A stretch of 64,000 nucleotides of DNA from positions 92,514 through 156,513 of the forward strand of contig NZ_JAMYDV010000007.1 of the NCBI RefSeq assembly GCF_024128855.1, in the 5' to 3' direction. The notes below the pieces were generated by a model. The model had not been told where the DNA came from. It saw only the letters and a program-made list of their open reading frames with translations, and did no database searches. This DNA comes from Rhodovulum tesquicola (lineage in GTDB: Bacteria > Pseudomonadota > Alphaproteobacteria > Rhodobacterales > Rhodobacteraceae). The translations under genes were made by a program, and so were the position numbers. Of the stretch, positions 25,139 through 35,133 are shown one piece after another (the stretch's first letter is position 1; each line of letters starts with the position of its first letter).

Positions 25139-26104
25139 TCAGAAGTCGATCTCGACCGCCACGCCGCGGGCCCGCGCGATTTCCACCGCCTTCGCCGCGA
25201 CCGCCAGATCCTGCAAGCCCACGCCGGTCCCGTCGAACAGCGTGATCTCGTCCGCCGATTGCCTTCCCGGCTCCATACCGGCGATCACCGCGCCGATCTG
25301 GGTGATGTCACTCTCGGCGATCAGCCCCGCCGCCACCGCATGCTGCGCCTCGCCGATGCTGACCGATTGCGCCACCTCGTCGGTGAACACCCGCGCGCGG
25401 CCCAGGATCGCCGGGTCCACCTCCTGCTTGCCCTTGGTATCGGTCCCCATGCAGGCCAGATGCGTGCCGGGCCGCACATGGGCATCCAGCAACTGCGGCT
25501 CGAAGCTCGACGTGATCGTGACGATCACATCCGCCTGCGCGCCCAACTCCGCCAGCGATGCCGCCTCGAAGGGCAGGCCCAGCTCCTCGGCGGTCTCCGC
25601 GAGCCGCGGCAGCATTTCGGGGTGATAGTTCCAGCCCACCACCTTCTCGAAATCCCGCTCGCGCACCGCCGCCCGCATCTGGAAGGCCGACTGGTGCCCC
25701 GCGCCCATCATGCCCAAGACCTTCGCATCCTCCCGAGCCAGATGCCGGATCGACACCGCGCTCGCGGCGGCCGTCCTCAGCGCCGTCAGCAGGTTGCCCC
25801 CCACAAGCGCCCTGGCCTGCCCCGTATCGGCGTCGAACAGCACGACCGTCGACTGGTGATTGGTCAGCCCCCGGGCCATGTTGCCCGGCCAGTAGCCGCC
25901 CGATTTCAGCCCCAGCACCAGCCCCGCCCGGTCGAACCCCGACTTGAACCCGTAAAGCGCATCCGCATGGCCGATCGCCTCGCGGATCACCGGGAAATTA
26001 TAGGCATCCCCCCGGGCCATCGCTGCAAAGACCGCCTCGACCGCCTCGAAACACTCCTCGGCCGAGATCAGCCCTGCGATCTCTCTCTCGGGAACGATGA
26101 TCAT
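25139..26104 (-). CDS. bhcD: Iminosuccinate reductase of the beta-hydroxyaspartate cycle
   Basis: A 321-residue ornithine cyclodeaminase/mu-crystallin family enzyme. The Rossmann motif is GMMGAGHQ (131-138), preceded by the family segment LTALRTAAASA. In the cycle it reduces iminosuccinate to L-aspartate with NADH, regenerating the amino donor for BhcA. The ATG at 26104 follows AAGGAGGG; the longer frame to 26362 is low-complexity. It is fourth in bhcABCD order but is separated from bhcC by a 181-base gap filled by repeat copy B. Family alone cannot give the substrate; the cluster does. Confidence 0.92.
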   Translation of the reverse strand: MIIVPEREIAGLISAEECFEAVEAVFAAMARGDAYNFPVIREAIGHADALYGFKSGFDRAGLVLGLKSGGYWPGNMARGLTNHQSTVVLFDADTGQARALVGGNLLTALRTAAASAVSIRHLAREDAKVLGMMGAGHQSAFQMRAAVRERDFEKVVGWNYHPEMLPRLAETAEELGLPFEAASLAELGAQADVIVTITSSFEPQLLDAHVRPGTHLACMGTDTKGKQEVDPAILGRARVFTDEVAQSVSIGEAQHAVAAGLIAESDITQIGAVIAGMEPGRQSADEITLFDGTGVGLQDLAVAAKAVEIARARGVAVEIDF

Positions 26105-26154
26105 CCCTGCCCCTCCTTTTCCCTCATTCAAAGGGGCGCCGACACAGCGCCCCT

Positions 26155-26283
26155 CCCCTCGCTTCTTCTTGGCCGAAATACCCCCGCCGGAGGCGCCGCG
26201 CGCGTCCGCGCGCGGCCACGCCCAACCCCGGACAAGCGGGGGCGCGCAAAGCGCCCCGCGCCGGCCCGGGGGCGGGAGAGCCC
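26155..26283 (-). repeat. Intergenic repeat element, copy B
   Basis: Read on the minus strand this repeats the three blocks of copy A (CTCCCGCCCCCGGG, then CCGGGGTTGGGCGTGGC, then GCCTCCGGCGGGG with TATTTCGG and AGAAGAAG). Its hairpin is GCCGCGCGCG/CGCGCGCGGC (26195-26216), different in sequence from copy A but at the same place. It sits between bhcC and bhcD inside an apparent operon, where it might attenuate transcription or stabilise upstream mRNA. Confidence 0.7.
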
Positions 26284-26285
26284 CG

Positions 26286-27449
26286 TCAATACGCCTTGCC
26301 GCGCGCCGAGACCGGCCAGACAACCTCGACCTTGCCGCCTCTGACGCCCACATACCAGTCATGCACGTTGCAGGTCGGGTCGCAGTGTCCGGGCACCAGC
26401 TTCAGCTTCTCGCCGACCTTCAGCACGCCCTTGGGATCGGCAATCACCCCGTGCTCGTCCGAGCACTTGACGTATTCCACATCGTCGCGGCCAAAGATGA
26501 AGGGCAACCCGCTATCGACCGATTGCGCCTTCAGCCCCGCATCGCAGATCGCCTTGTCGGCCTTCGCATGGCTCATCACGCTGGTCAGGATGAACAGCGC
26601 GTTCTCCCATTCGCCTTGGTCGATCCGCTTGCCGTCCTTGTCGAGGATCCGCCCGTAATCGGCATCCATGAAGGCGTAGGAGCCGCATTGCAGCTCGTTA
26701 TAGACCCCCGAATTGCCCTCGAAGTAATAGGATCCGGTGCCGCCGCCGCCGACGATGTCACATTCCAGCCCCTCGGCCTTCAGCCCCTCGACCGCATCGC
26801 GCACCATCGCCACCGCGATATCGATCTTGGCCTTGCGGTCCTCGTAGAGATCCATGTGCTGCATCGCGCCCTGATAGGCCTGGATACCGGCGAATTTCAG
26901 CCCCGGTGCCGCGTCGATGGCCTTGGCGATCTCGACCACGGCGGGCGTGGTCGTCACCCCGCAGCGCCCCGCGCCGCAGTCGATTTCCACAAGGCATTCG
27001 ATCTGGGTGCCATGTTTCACCGCCGCCGCCGACAGGTCGGCCACGTTGGCCACGTCATCGACGCAGACGATGGCGCGCGCGCCCAGTTTCGGGATGCGCG
27101 CCAGCCGGTCGATCTTGGCGGGGTCGCGCACCTGGTTCGAGACCAGCACGTCCTTGATCCCGCCGCGGGCAAAGACCTCGGCCTCGCTCACCTTCTGGCA
27201 GCACACGCCGCAGGACCCGCCCAGGCGCTCCTGCAACAGTGCCACATCCACCGACTTGTGCATCTTGCCATGCACCCGGTGGCGCATGCCGTGTTCCTTG
27301 CACCAGTCGCCCATCTTCCTGATGTTGCGCTCCAGCGCGTCGAGATCCAGCACCAGGCAGGGCGTCTGGATATCGGCCTCGTCCATCCCTGGAACGGCGG
27401 GGATGTCATAGCCAACCTCGAGCCCCTGGAAATCGGTCACGTCCTTCAT
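26286..27449 (-). CDS. bhcC: (3R)-3-hydroxyaspartate aldolase (beta-hydroxyaspartate cycle)
   Basis: A 387-residue fold-type III PLP enzyme of the D-threonine aldolase family. It joins glycine and glyoxylate to form beta-hydroxyaspartate. The PLP lysine is expected in RVHGKMHKS (K62). H355 and D357 in GHCDPTC sit where the H-x-C/D divalent-metal ligands of the family lie. An AGGGAG ribosome site precedes the ATG. It begins 15 bases after the bhcB stop. The gene order bhcA-B-C-D matches the characterised Paracoccus denitrificans cluster, which is the main reason for the specific call. Confidence 0.93.
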   Translation of the reverse strand: MKDVTDFQGLEVGYDIPAVPGMDEADIQTPCLVLDLDALERNIRKMGDWCKEHGMRHRVHGKMHKSVDVALLQERLGGSCGVCCQKVSEAEVFARGGIKDVLVSNQVRDPAKIDRLARIPKLGARAIVCVDDVANVADLSAAAVKHGTQIECLVEIDCGAGRCGVTTTPAVVEIAKAIDAAPGLKFAGIQAYQGAMQHMDLYEDRKAKIDIAVAMVRDAVEGLKAEGLECDIVGGGGTGSYYFEGNSGVYNELQCGSYAFMDADYGRILDKDGKRIDQGEWENALFILTSVMSHAKADKAICDAGLKAQSVDSGLPFIFGRDDVEYVKCSDEHGVIADPKGVLKVGEKLKLVPGHCDPTCNVHDWYVGVRGGKVEVVWPVSARGKAY

Positions 27450-27464
27450 CTGCGTTCTCCCTGT

Positions 27465-28436
27465 TCAGCCCTTGGTCCAGGGCAGCTTGTCCAGATCGAC
27501 ATTGCCGCCGGTGATGATGACACCCACGCGCTTGCCCGCGAAGACCTCACGGTTCTTCAGGATGGTGGCCAGCGGCACGGCGCAGCTTGCCTCCATCACG
27601 ATCTTCATCCGCTGCCATGTCAGCTTCATGGCGTCGATGATCTCCTGCTCGCTGGCGGTCAGGATGTCGGTCACGTGGTTCGACACGAAATGCCATGTGA
27701 GTTCCTTGAGCGGCACCTTCAAGCCGTCGGCCACCGTCTCGGGCGCGTCGTCGGCGATGATGTGACCGGCCTTGAAGCTGCGATAGGCATCGTCCGCCTG
27801 CTCGGGTTCGGCGGCGTAGATCTCGATCCCCGGCGCGATGTTGGACAGCGTCAGGCAGGTGCCCGACACCATCCCGCCGCCGCCGATCGGCGCGATCACC
27901 GCGTCCAGCCCCGGCACCTGTTCGTTCAGCTCGCGCGAGCAGGTCCCCTGCCCCGCGATCACCCGCCAATCGTTGTAGGGGTGGACGAACTCGGCCCCCG
28001 TGCGGGCCTGCACCTCGGCAAAGACCGCCTCGCGGCTGGACGTGGACGGTTCGCATTCGGTGATCGACCCGCCATAGCCGCGCACGGCGTCCTTCTTGGC
28101 CTGCGGCGCGGTCCGCGGCATCACCACATGACAGGGAATACCCCGCCGCCCGGCCGCGTAGGACAGCGACAGCGCGTGGTTGCCCGAGGAATGCGTCGCC
28201 ACACCCTTCTTCGCCGTCTCGTCGTCCAGCCCGAACACCGCGTTGCAGGCGCCGCGCACCTTGAACGCGCCCGCCTTCTGGAAATTCTCGCATTTGAAGA
28301 ACAGCTCGGCCCCGGTCAACTCGTTGAAATAGCTCGAGGTCAGGACCGGCGTGCGATGGATGTAGGGCGCGATCCGTTCATGCGCCGCCACCACGTCATC
28401 ATAGGTCGGGATGTACATCTGCTTGTCGTCCTTCAT
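27465..28436 (-). CDS. bhcB: Beta-hydroxyaspartate dehydratase
   Basis: A 323-residue fold-type II PLP enzyme of the threonine dehydratase/serine racemase family. The PLP lysine is K59 (AGAFKVRGA) and the phosphate loop is GGGGM near residue 187. It removes water from erythro-beta-hydroxyaspartate to give iminosuccinate, which BhcD then reduces. The stop of bhcA lies seven bases upstream of its ATG. An alternative start at the methionine of MYIPTYDDV (residue 7) is possible. Outside the cluster it would be annotated only as threonine ammonia-lyase-like. Confidence 0.92.
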   Translation of the reverse strand: MKDDKQMYIPTYDDVVAAHERIAPYIHRTPVLTSSYFNELTGAELFFKCENFQKAGAFKVRGACNAVFGLDDETAKKGVATHSSGNHALSLSYAAGRRGIPCHVVMPRTAPQAKKDAVRGYGGSITECEPSTSSREAVFAEVQARTGAEFVHPYNDWRVIAGQGTCSRELNEQVPGLDAVIAPIGGGGMVSGTCLTLSNIAPGIEIYAAEPEQADDAYRSFKAGHIIADDAPETVADGLKVPLKELTWHFVSNHVTDILTASEQEIIDAMKLTWQRMKIVMEASCAVPLATILKNREVFAGKRVGVIITGGNVDLDKLPWTKG

Positions 28437-28443
28437 CGCAGCC

Positions 28444-29622
28444 TCACGCTGCCGCCTTCACCGGGGCGGCCTTGTTCGTCCGGTAATAGTCCTGCGCCGC
28501 GGCGACACCGCTGCCCAGCGTGACCGGAGCGCCCATATCCGCCATCGCCATCTCGGCCGCAGCGATCCCCGACAGCGCCAGAACGTCGGTCAGCATCCCC
28601 AGATGGCCGATGCGGAACACCTTGCCCGCGACCTCGCCCAGCCCCGCGCCAAAAGCGACGCCATAGGCATCGGCCGCATGACGGCACAGCGCATTGCCGT
28701 CGATCCCCTCGGGCAGCACGATCGCCGTCACGGAATTAGAGTAGAGCGCAGGCGCCACCGCGCAAGGCCGCAGCCCCCAGCCGGCGACCGCCTTGCGCAC
28801 CCCTTCGGCGATGCGGTGATGGCGGGCAAAGACATTGTCCAACCCCTCGGCCAGCAGCATGTCACAGGCCGCGCCCAGCCCGTTCATCAGCCCCACCGCG
28901 GGCGTGTAGGGCGTGCCCAGCTTCAGCATGTCGCGGAAATCGAAGAAACAGCGCGACAGCCTGGCCCCCTCCATCGCCGCCAGCGCCTTGGGGCTGACCC
29001 CGACGATGGCCAGGCCCACCGGCAGCATGAAGCCCTTCTGCGACCCGGTCACCGCCAGATCGACGCCCCATTCGGTCATCCGGAAATCCATCGAGCCGAT
29101 GGAACTGACGCCATCGACCATCAGCAGTGCAGGGTGCCCCGCCGCGTCCAGCGCCCGGCGCACACCGGCCACGTCGGAAACGACGCCCGTTGCGGTCTCG
29201 TTATGGGTGACCAGAACCGCCTTGATCTCATGCGCGGTATCCGCGGCCAGGATCTCGGCGAAGCGTTCGACCGGGGCACCCTCGCCCCAGGGGCAGGTCA
29301 CGACCTCGACAATCAGACCGTGACGCTGGCAAAGGTCGATCCATTTCATCGAGAACATGCCATGCCGCGCGGCCAGCACCTTGTCGCCGGGGCTCAGCGT
29401 GTTGGTGACCGCGGCCTCCCAACCGCCGGTGCCCGAGGCCGGGAACAGGATCACCTCGCCCTCGTCCATCTTCAGCACGCGCTTCACGCCCGATTTCGCA
29501 CGCTCGAAGAGCGGCGGGAAGGCGGCCGAGCGGTGATCCATCGTGGGAATGTCGCAGGCCCGGCGCAGCGCCTCGGGGATATTGGTCGGGCCGGGAATGA
29601 AGACGGGGTTCTGACTGGACAT
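28444..29622 (-). CDS. bhcA: L-aspartate:glyoxylate aminotransferase
   Basis: A 392-residue fold-type I aminotransferase of the serine/alanine-glyoxylate class. The PLP lysine is K196 (TGSQKGF). The N-terminal family motif is FIPGPTNIPEALR. In the cycle it moves the amino group of aspartate to glyoxylate, giving glycine and oxaloacetate, the net product. The ATG at 29622 follows AGGGAGGA; the frame further upstream runs into the promoter region. It is first in the operon and divergent from bhcR. A paralogue with the same motifs lies at 60847-62046. Confidence 0.93.
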   Translation of the reverse strand: MSSQNPVFIPGPTNIPEALRRACDIPTMDHRSAAFPPLFERAKSGVKRVLKMDEGEVILFPASGTGGWEAAVTNTLSPGDKVLAARHGMFSMKWIDLCQRHGLIVEVVTCPWGEGAPVERFAEILAADTAHEIKAVLVTHNETATGVVSDVAGVRRALDAAGHPALLMVDGVSSIGSMDFRMTEWGVDLAVTGSQKGFMLPVGLAIVGVSPKALAAMEGARLSRCFFDFRDMLKLGTPYTPAVGLMNGLGAACDMLLAEGLDNVFARHHRIAEGVRKAVAGWGLRPCAVAPALYSNSVTAIVLPEGIDGNALCRHAADAYGVAFGAGLGEVAGKVFRIGHLGMLTDVLALSGIAAAEMAMADMGAPVTLGSGVAAAQDYYRTNKAAPVKAAA

Positions 29623-29679
29623 GCGGACGATCCTCCCTGTGTCGCGCCCCGTGGATAGCGCGACATAGTCGGCGCAGGC

Positions 29680-29782
29680 AATTTTTTTGAAAAATTCCAC
29701 CGCCTGACGAAAAAACATCCGACCTGCATGAATTCATGTAATTTTCTGGCTTCCCAGAAATGAAAAATCATTTCATTTTTCA
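29680..29782. promoter_or_regulatory. bhcA/bhcR divergent control region with repeated palindromes
   Basis: This AT-rich block contains several inverted repeats. AATTTTT-N3-AAAAATT is at 29680-29696. CATGAATTCATG (29727-29738) is a perfect palindrome. TTCTGG-N4-CCAGAA is at 29744-29759. TGAAAAAT-N6-ATTTTTCA is at 29761-29782. The octamer TGAAAAAT occurs at 29688, at 29761 and inverted at 29775. These are candidate operators for BhcR, which in Paracoccus binds the bhc promoter and responds to glyoxylate. Which repeat is the true operator is not known. Confidence 0.6.
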
Positions 29783-29809
29783 GCGCAGCACGCCAGAGGA
29801 CCGATTCGC

Positions 29810-30625
29810 ATGACCCAGCCCCGGCCCCGCGGCCGCCCGCGCGCCTTCCATGACAAGACCGACCAGAACACCATCCAGTCGCTCGACCGGGCGATGTCGC
29901 TCTTGCGTGCGCTGGCCAGGACGAACGGCCTGACGCTGAGCGAACTGGCCGAGCGCAGCGGGCAAAGCGCCGCCACGGTCTACCGCGTTCTGGTCACGCT
30001 TCAGGGCCACGAGATCGTCGAGTTCGAGGAAGGCGCCCAGCGCTGGCATGTCGGCGCGGGCGCGTTCCGCATCGGCTCGGGCTTCCTGCGGCGGGCCAAT
30101 GTCGCCGAACGCTCGCGCGCGGCGATGCAGATGCTGATGCGCGCCACCGGCGAGACGGCCAATCTGGGGATCGAGACCCGCGACGAGGTGCTGTTCCTGA
30201 CCCAGGTCGAGACGCATGAGGCAATCCGCGCCTTCTTTCCGCCCGGCACCCGCAGCCCGATGCATGTCTCCGGCATCGGCAAGGCGCTGCTGGCCTATTA
30301 CCCCGAGGCGCGGGTGGCGGCGATCGTCGCGGAAAAGGGGCTGCCCGGCTTCACCTCGCTGTCGATCACGTCCGAGGCCAGCCTCGCCCGCGACCTGGCC
30401 CGCACCCGCGAACGCGGCTTCGCCATCGACGACCAGGAACGCGCCGAGGGCATGCGCTGCGTCGCCGCCCCGATCTTCAACGCCCATGGCGAACCGGTCG
30501 CGGGGCTGTCGGTGTCGGGGCCGGCCTTTCGCATGACCCTGTCCGAGGCCACCCGCATGGGCCAACAGGTGCGCCGCGCCGCCGACAGCGTGACCGCGGC
30601 CATCGGGGGCAGCACGCCGGCCTAG
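29810..30625 (+). CDS. bhcR: IclR-family regulator of the beta-hydroxyaspartate cycle
   Basis: A 271-residue regulator: an N-terminal winged helix (about 18-80, [20 protein letters not shown]) and a C-terminal effector domain (about 90-265, with [14 protein letters not shown] and the cysteine-containing [11 protein letters not shown]). It is transcribed divergently from bhcA across a 187-base palindrome-rich gap, exactly as in Paracoccus. By that precedent it senses glyoxylate and switches on the cluster. AGAGGA is its ribosome site. Its stop shares the four bases CTAG with the convergent 5-oxoprolinase stop. Confidence 0.92.
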   Translation: MTQPRPRGRPRAFHDKTDQNTIQSLDRAMSLLRALARTNGLTLSELAERSGQSAATVYRVLVTLQGHEIVEFEEGAQRWHVGAGAFRIGSGFLRRANVAERSRAAMQMLMRATGETANLGIETRDEVLFLTQVETHEAIRAFFPPGTRSPMHVSGIGKALLAYYPEARVAAIVAEKGLPGFTSLSITSEASLARDLARTRERGFAIDDQERAEGMRCVAAPIFNAHGEPVAGLSVSGPAFRMTLSEATRMGQQVRRAADSVTAAIGGSTPA

Positions 30626-33600
30626 CGCGTGCCCCAGCCCCCGCCGCCCGGCGTGCGCAGCTTGAACAGCGCGCCCGCGGGCAGCGCGATCTCGTCATTG
30701 CCCTTCAGCCGTTGCCGCCGGCCGTCGGGCCATTCCGCCCAGTTCTCGCCCACCGCGCCCGGCGCCCCGCCATCGACGCCGAAGGGCGGGATTTCCCGGT
30801 GCGAACACAGCGTCGTCACCGTCACGTCGTCCAGGAACCGCAGCCGCCGGATCACCCCGTTGCCGCCATGCCAGCGCCCCGCGCCACCGGACCCCGCCCG
30901 GATGCCGAACGCCTCCAGCCGCACGGGGAAGCGTTTCTCCAGCACTTCCGGATCGGTCATCCGCGTGTTGGTCATGTGGCTTTGCACCGCGTCGCAGCCG
31001 TTGAACCCGGGCCCCGCCCCGGTGCCGCCCGCGATGGTCTCGTAGTTCTGGAACCGGTCGTTGCCCCAGACGAAATTGTTCATCGTCGCCTGGCTGCCCG
31101 CGATCACCCCCAGCGCGCCATAAAGCGCGTTGCACGCCGCCTGGCTGACCTCGGTATTGCCCGCGATCACCGCGGCCGGATAGGCCGGGTTCAGCATGCA
31201 GCCCTCGGGCGCGATGATCTTCAGCGGCTTCAGGCAACCCTCGTTCAGGGGAATATCCGCCCCGACCATCGTGCGGAACACGTACAGAACCACCGCCCGG
31301 CAGACCGCGAAGGGCGCGTTGTAATTGCCCGCGTGCTGGGCGCTCGTGCCGGTGAAGTCGATCACCGCCTCGCGCGCCGCGCGGTCCACCCGCACCGCCA
31401 CCCTGATGACCGCGCCGTGGTCCATCGGGTAGGTGAAGCTACCATCGGACAGCCGCCCGATCACCCGGCGCACGCTTTCCTCGGCATTGTCCTGCACGTG
31501 GCCTGTATAGGCAACGACCACGTCGCGGCCGTACTGTTCCACCACCTTCAACAGCTCGCGCCGCCCGGTCTCGTTGGCGGCCACCTGCGCCTTGAGGTCG
31601 GCCATGTTGTGCGCGACGTTGCGGCAGGGATAGCGGCCCGAACGCAGCACCGCCTCTGCCTCGTCCTCCAAGAGCCGCCCCCGGTCGACCAGTCGCACGT
31701 TGTCGATCAGCACGCCCTCTTCCTCGATATGGCTGGAGTCGGGCGGCGAAGACCCCGGCGTGCGCCCGCCGATATCGGCATGGTGCCCGCGCGAGCCCAG
31801 CCAGAACAGCACCTCGTCGCCCACGAAGACCGGCGTCACAACCGTCACGTCGGGCAGGTGCGTGCCGCCATTGTAGGGCGAGTTCAGCATGAAGGCGTCG
31901 CCCGGCCGGATCGCCCCCGCATTCTCGCGCATCACCGTCTTGATCGAGTCGGACATGGACCCGAGATGCACCGGCACATGGGGGGCGTTCGCAACCAGGT
32001 CACCGTTCGCATCGAAGATCGCGCAGGAAAAATCCAGCCGTTCCTTGATGTTGACCGACCACGAGGTATTGGCCAGCGTCGCGCCCATCTGGTCGGCGAC
32101 CGACATGAACAGGTTCGACATCACCTCCAGCAGCACCGGGTCCGCCTCGGTGCCCAGCGCGCGGGGCCGCGCCTTGGCCGCAATGCGGGTCAGGATCAGG
32201 TTGCCGCGCGAATCGACCTCGGCCGCCCAGCCCGGTTCCACCATGTTGGTGCCGGTGGGTTCGGTGATGATCGCGGGGCCGTCGATCCGGGCGCCTGCGC
32301 CCAAGGTCGCGCGGTCGTAAAGCGGCACCTCGACCGTTTCGCCCTCAAGGTAGACCGGCACGCGGGCCTTGACCTGCGCGCGGGCCTCGGGCGCCATCGC
32401 GGCAGGCGCCTCGCCGGTCTCGCCGATCGCCTCGACGTCCAGCATGTCGAAGAACAGCGCCCGTTCCGGCGAGGTGAAGCCGAAGCGCGCCAGGTGCGTT
32501 TCCTCGAACGCCGCCTGCATCTCGTCCGCGTTGCCGAACGGCACCTCCAGCGTCTGGTGCGAGCCCTCGTAACGCAGATGGGCGCGGGCCACGCAGCGGA
32601 TGGCATCCTCGGGCACGCCCTGCCCGGCCACCTCGGCCACCGCCCTTTGGCGCAACCCGTCCAGCGCCGCCTGGGCCTGCGCGATATCCGCCAGCGGCGC
32701 GTCCAGCTGGCATTCCTCCATCGCCCGGATCTCGGCCAGCCCCATGCCATAGGCCGACAGAACGCCCGCAAACGGGTGCAAGAACACCCGCGTCATGCCC
32801 AGCGCATCGGCCACCAGGCAGGCATGCTGCCCGCCCGCGCCGCCGAAACATTGCAAGGTATAGCCGGTGACGTCATGGCCCCGCTGGACGCTGATCTTCT
32901 TGATCGCGTTCGCCATGTTGTCGACCGCGATCTTCAGGAAACCCTCGGCCACCTCCTCGGGGCTGCGCGGCGCCTCGCCGGTCTCGGCGGCGATCTCCTC
33001 GGCCAGCGCGGCGAACCCCGCGCGCACCGCTTGAACGTCCAGCGGCTGATCCCCGTTCGGCCCGAACACCGCCGGGAAATGGTCGGGGTTCAGCTTGCCC
33101 AGCATCGCGTTGCAATCGGTCACGGTCAGCGGCCCGCCGCGCCGGTAGCACGCGGGCCCCGGGTCCGCCCCTGCGCTTTCCGGCCCCACCTGGAACCGGC
33201 CCGAGGCGAACTTGCAGATCGACCCGCCGCCCGCCGCGACCGTGTGAATGTCCATCATCGGCGCGCGCATCCGCACGCCCGCGACCTCGGTTTCGAAGCT
33301 GCGCTCATAGGCGCCCGCGTAGTGGCTGACATCGGTCGAGGTGCCGCCCATGTCGAACCCGATCAGCCGGTCGAACCCCGCCGCCTCGGCGGTCTTGACC
33401 ATGCCCACGATGCCCCCCGCTGGCCCCGACAGGATCGCGTCCTTGCCCTGGAACAACGCCGCATCGGTCAGCCCGCCATTCGACTGCATGAACAACAGCC
33501 GCTCACAGCCGCCCTGGCCGACATCCAGCGCGCCCGCCACCTGGTCGACATAGCGGCGCAGGATCGGCGAGAGATAGGCATCGACCACCGTGGTATCGCC

Positions 33601-34212
33601 CCGCCCCACCAGCTTGATCAGCCGCGAGACGCGATGGCTGACCGAGACCTGCGCAAACCCCTCCTCGGCGGCGATTTCGGCCAGCCTGTCCTCATGCGCG
33701 CCGTTCAGATAGCCATGCATCAGCGCGATGGCGACGGCCCGGATGCCGCGCCCATGCGCTGCCCTGAGCGCCGCCCGTGCCGCGTCTTCGTCCAGCGGCA
33801 GCAGGATATTGCCGTCGGCATCCAGCCGCTCGGCCACCTCGGCCACGTCCTCGTACAGCAATTCGGGCCGCCGGATATGCAAATCGAACAGCCGCGGCCT
33901 TGTCTGGTAGCCGATGCGCAGCAGGTCCGCGAAACCCTGCGTGATCAGCAACAGAACCCGCTCGCCCTTGCGCTCCAGAAGCGCGTTGGTGGCAACCGTC
34001 GTACCCATCTTGACCGCCCGGATCGCACCCTCGGGCAAGGGCGCATCCCTGCCCAGCCCCAGCAGGTCGCGGATGCCCTGCACCGCCGCATCCCGGTAAC
34101 GTTCCGGGTTCTCGGACAGGAGCTTGTGGGTGGCAAGCCGCCCATCGGGCGCGCGCGCGACGATATCGGTGAATGTGCCGCCCCGGTCGATCCAGAATTC
34201 CCAGCCGCCCAT
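30622..34212 (-). CDS. 5-oxoprolinase (ATP-hydrolysing), fused HyuA-HyuB form
   Basis: A protein of 1196 residues. The N-terminal hydantoinase A-like half opens with IDRGGTFTD (8-16) and contains [11 protein letters not shown] near 300. The C-terminal hydantoinase B-like half begins near residue 690 ([20 protein letters not shown]) and ends in GGGGWG. The fused length and the opening motif are those of OPLAH, which opens 5-oxo-L-proline to glutamate using ATP. Separate hydantoinase subunits are the main alternative family. I chose the ATG at 34212, where the conserved sequence begins. The Lrp/AsnC gene is divergent, 160 bases away, and may control it. Glutamate supply for transamination is a speculative link to bhc. 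Confidence 0.85.
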   Translation of the reverse strand: MGGWEFWIDRGGTFTDIVARAPDGRLATHKLLSENPERYRDAAVQGIRDLLGLGRDAPLPEGAIRAVKMGTTVATNALLERKGERVLLLITQGFADLLRIGYQTRPRLFDLHIRRPELLYEDVAEVAERLDADGNILLPLDEDAARAALRAAHGRGIRAVAIALMHGYLNGAHEDRLAEIAAEEGFAQVSVSHRVSRLIKLVGRGDTTVVDAYLSPILRRYVDQVAGALDVGQGGCERLLFMQSNGGLTDAALFQGKDAILSGPAGGIVGMVKTAEAAGFDRLIGFDMGGTSTDVSHYAGAYERSFETEVAGVRMRAPMMDIHTVAAGGGSICKFASGRFQVGPESAGADPGPACYRRGGPLTVTDCNAMLGKLNPDHFPAVFGPNGDQPLDVQAVRAGFAALAEEIAAETGEAPRSPEEVAEGFLKIAVDNMANAIKKISVQRGHDVTGYTLQCFGGAGGQHACLVADALGMTRVFLHPFAGVLSAYGMGLAEIRAMEECQLDAPLADIAQAQAALDGLRQRAVAEVAGQGVPEDAIRCVARAHLRYEGSHQTLEVPFGNADEMQAAFEETHLARFGFTSPERALFFDMLDVEAIGETGEAPAAMAPEARAQVKARVPVYLEGETVEVPLYDRATLGAGARIDGPAIITEPTGTNMVEPGWAAEVDSRGNLILTRIAAKARPRALGTEADPVLLEVMSNLFMSVADQMGATLANTSWSVNIKERLDFSCAIFDANGDLVANAPHVPVHLGSMSDSIKTVMRENAGAIRPGDAFMLNSPYNGGTHLPDVTVVTPVFVGDEVLFWLGSRGHHADIGGRTPGSSPPDSSHIEEEGVLIDNVRLVDRGRLLEDEAEAVLRSGRYPCRNVAHNMADLKAQVAANETGRRELLKVVEQYGRDVVVAYTGHVQDNAEESVRRVIGRLSDGSFTYPMDHGAVIRVAVRVDRAAREAVIDFTGTSAQHAGNYNAPFAVCRAVVLYVFRTMVGADIPLNEGCLKPLKIIAPEGCMLNPAYPAAVIAGNTEVSQAACNALYGALGVIAGSQATMNNFVWGNDRFQNYETIAGGTGAGPGFNGCDAVQSHMTNTRMTDPEVLEKRFPVRLEAFGIRAGSGGAGRWHGGNGVIRRLRFLDDVTVTTLCSHREIPPFGVDGGAPGAVGENWAEWPDGRRQRLKGNDEIALPAGALFKLRTPGGGGWGTR

Positions 34213-34372
34213 GTCCCTGCCCCTGCTGCCCCGCGCACCATGTCCGCCCCGCGCACCAAAGGTCAAGGCCGCCACGGGCATTGTGCGGAACATCGTCCCG
34301 CCGATTTGCCGTTTGCCCTTGCATGAATAGAACTTTGTTCCGATTGTGACCCAGCCCCGGAAGGAGAATACC

Positions 34373-34852
34373 ATGGCCCGCCACGACGACAGATCCGAAC
34401 TTGACGCGCTGGACCGGCGCATCCTGGGCGAGTTGCAGGCCGATGCCGCCCAGTCGCTGGACGATATCGCGAAAAAGGTCGGCTCGTCCAAGACGCCCGT
34501 GTGGAACCGCATCCGCAAGATGCGCGAGGCGGGCGTGATCCGCCAGCAGACGGTGATCGTGGACCCCAGGGCGCTGGATCGCGGCACCTGTTTCTTCGTG
34601 CTGATCCGCACCTCGGAACACGAGGCGGACTGGCAGCGCCGCTTCCTTGCCGCGCTCCTGAAACGCCCCGAGGTGCTGGAAGCGCACCGGCTGGCGGGCG
34701 AGATCGACTATATCCTCAAGGTGCGCGTGTCGGACGCCGCGGCCTATGACACGTTCTACCAGGCGCTGATCGCGGATGTGCGCATCTTCAACGTCACGGC
34801 GCTTCTGTCGATGGAGGAGATCAAGGCGACCACCGTCCTGCCGGTTGGATGA
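34373..34852 (+). CDS. Lrp/AsnC-family transcriptional regulator
   Basis: A 159-residue regulator: helix-turn-helix at about 10-60 ([28 protein letters not shown]) and an effector (RAM) domain at about 70-150. The ATG at 34373 has AAGGAG seven bases upstream; an in-frame GTG at 34346 has none. It is divergent from 5-oxoprolinase, so an amino acid such as glutamate, glutamine or oxoproline is a plausible effector. Local Lrp proteins usually control the divergent neighbour and themselves. Confidence 0.85.
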   Translation: MARHDDRSELDALDRRILGELQADAAQSLDDIAKKVGSSKTPVWNRIRKMREAGVIRQQTVIVDPRALDRGTCFFVLIRTSEHEADWQRRFLAALLKRPEVLEAHRLAGEIDYILKVRVSDAAAYDTFYQALIADVRIFNVTALLSMEEIKATTVLPVG

Positions 34853-35133
34853 ACCGTCCGCCCGACCGTGACGCTTGACTTGTCGGCACCGATGGCCCAT
34901 GTGACACGCAACGCTGCGCTGCCGCGTGAGCAGGCCGCATCCCCCGGGTGCATCAGCGCAAACGAAACCAAAGTTCCCCATCACGCAGGGTTCCTGATGC
35001 GACGGCCGGATGGCGCGGGATTCCCCCGTCCGTTCCGAGGCTGCGCAGACCCAATTGCGCCGCGCTGGTTGCGCTGCGTTCCGGCTTTCCGTGCGGGGCC
35101 TCATGCCCTTGCGCGACCAGTAAAGGATATCCC
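34853..35133 (+). promoter_or_regulatory. 281-base leader region of the DEAD-box helicase gene
   Basis: No gene is visible here. An inverted repeat CATCAG (about 34962) ... CTGATG (about 34995) is separated by roughly 30 bases, and GC-rich segments follow up to the AAAGGA ribosome site. Long structured leaders are common in front of RNA-helicase genes, some of which regulate themselves or respond to cold. That is inference; I do not recognise a known RNA family. Confidence 0.35.

Noticed and set aside
30622..34212. Separate hydantoinase A and B subunits
   Set aside because: One uninterrupted frame covers both halves, and the length and IDRGGTFTD opening fit fused 5-oxoprolinase better.
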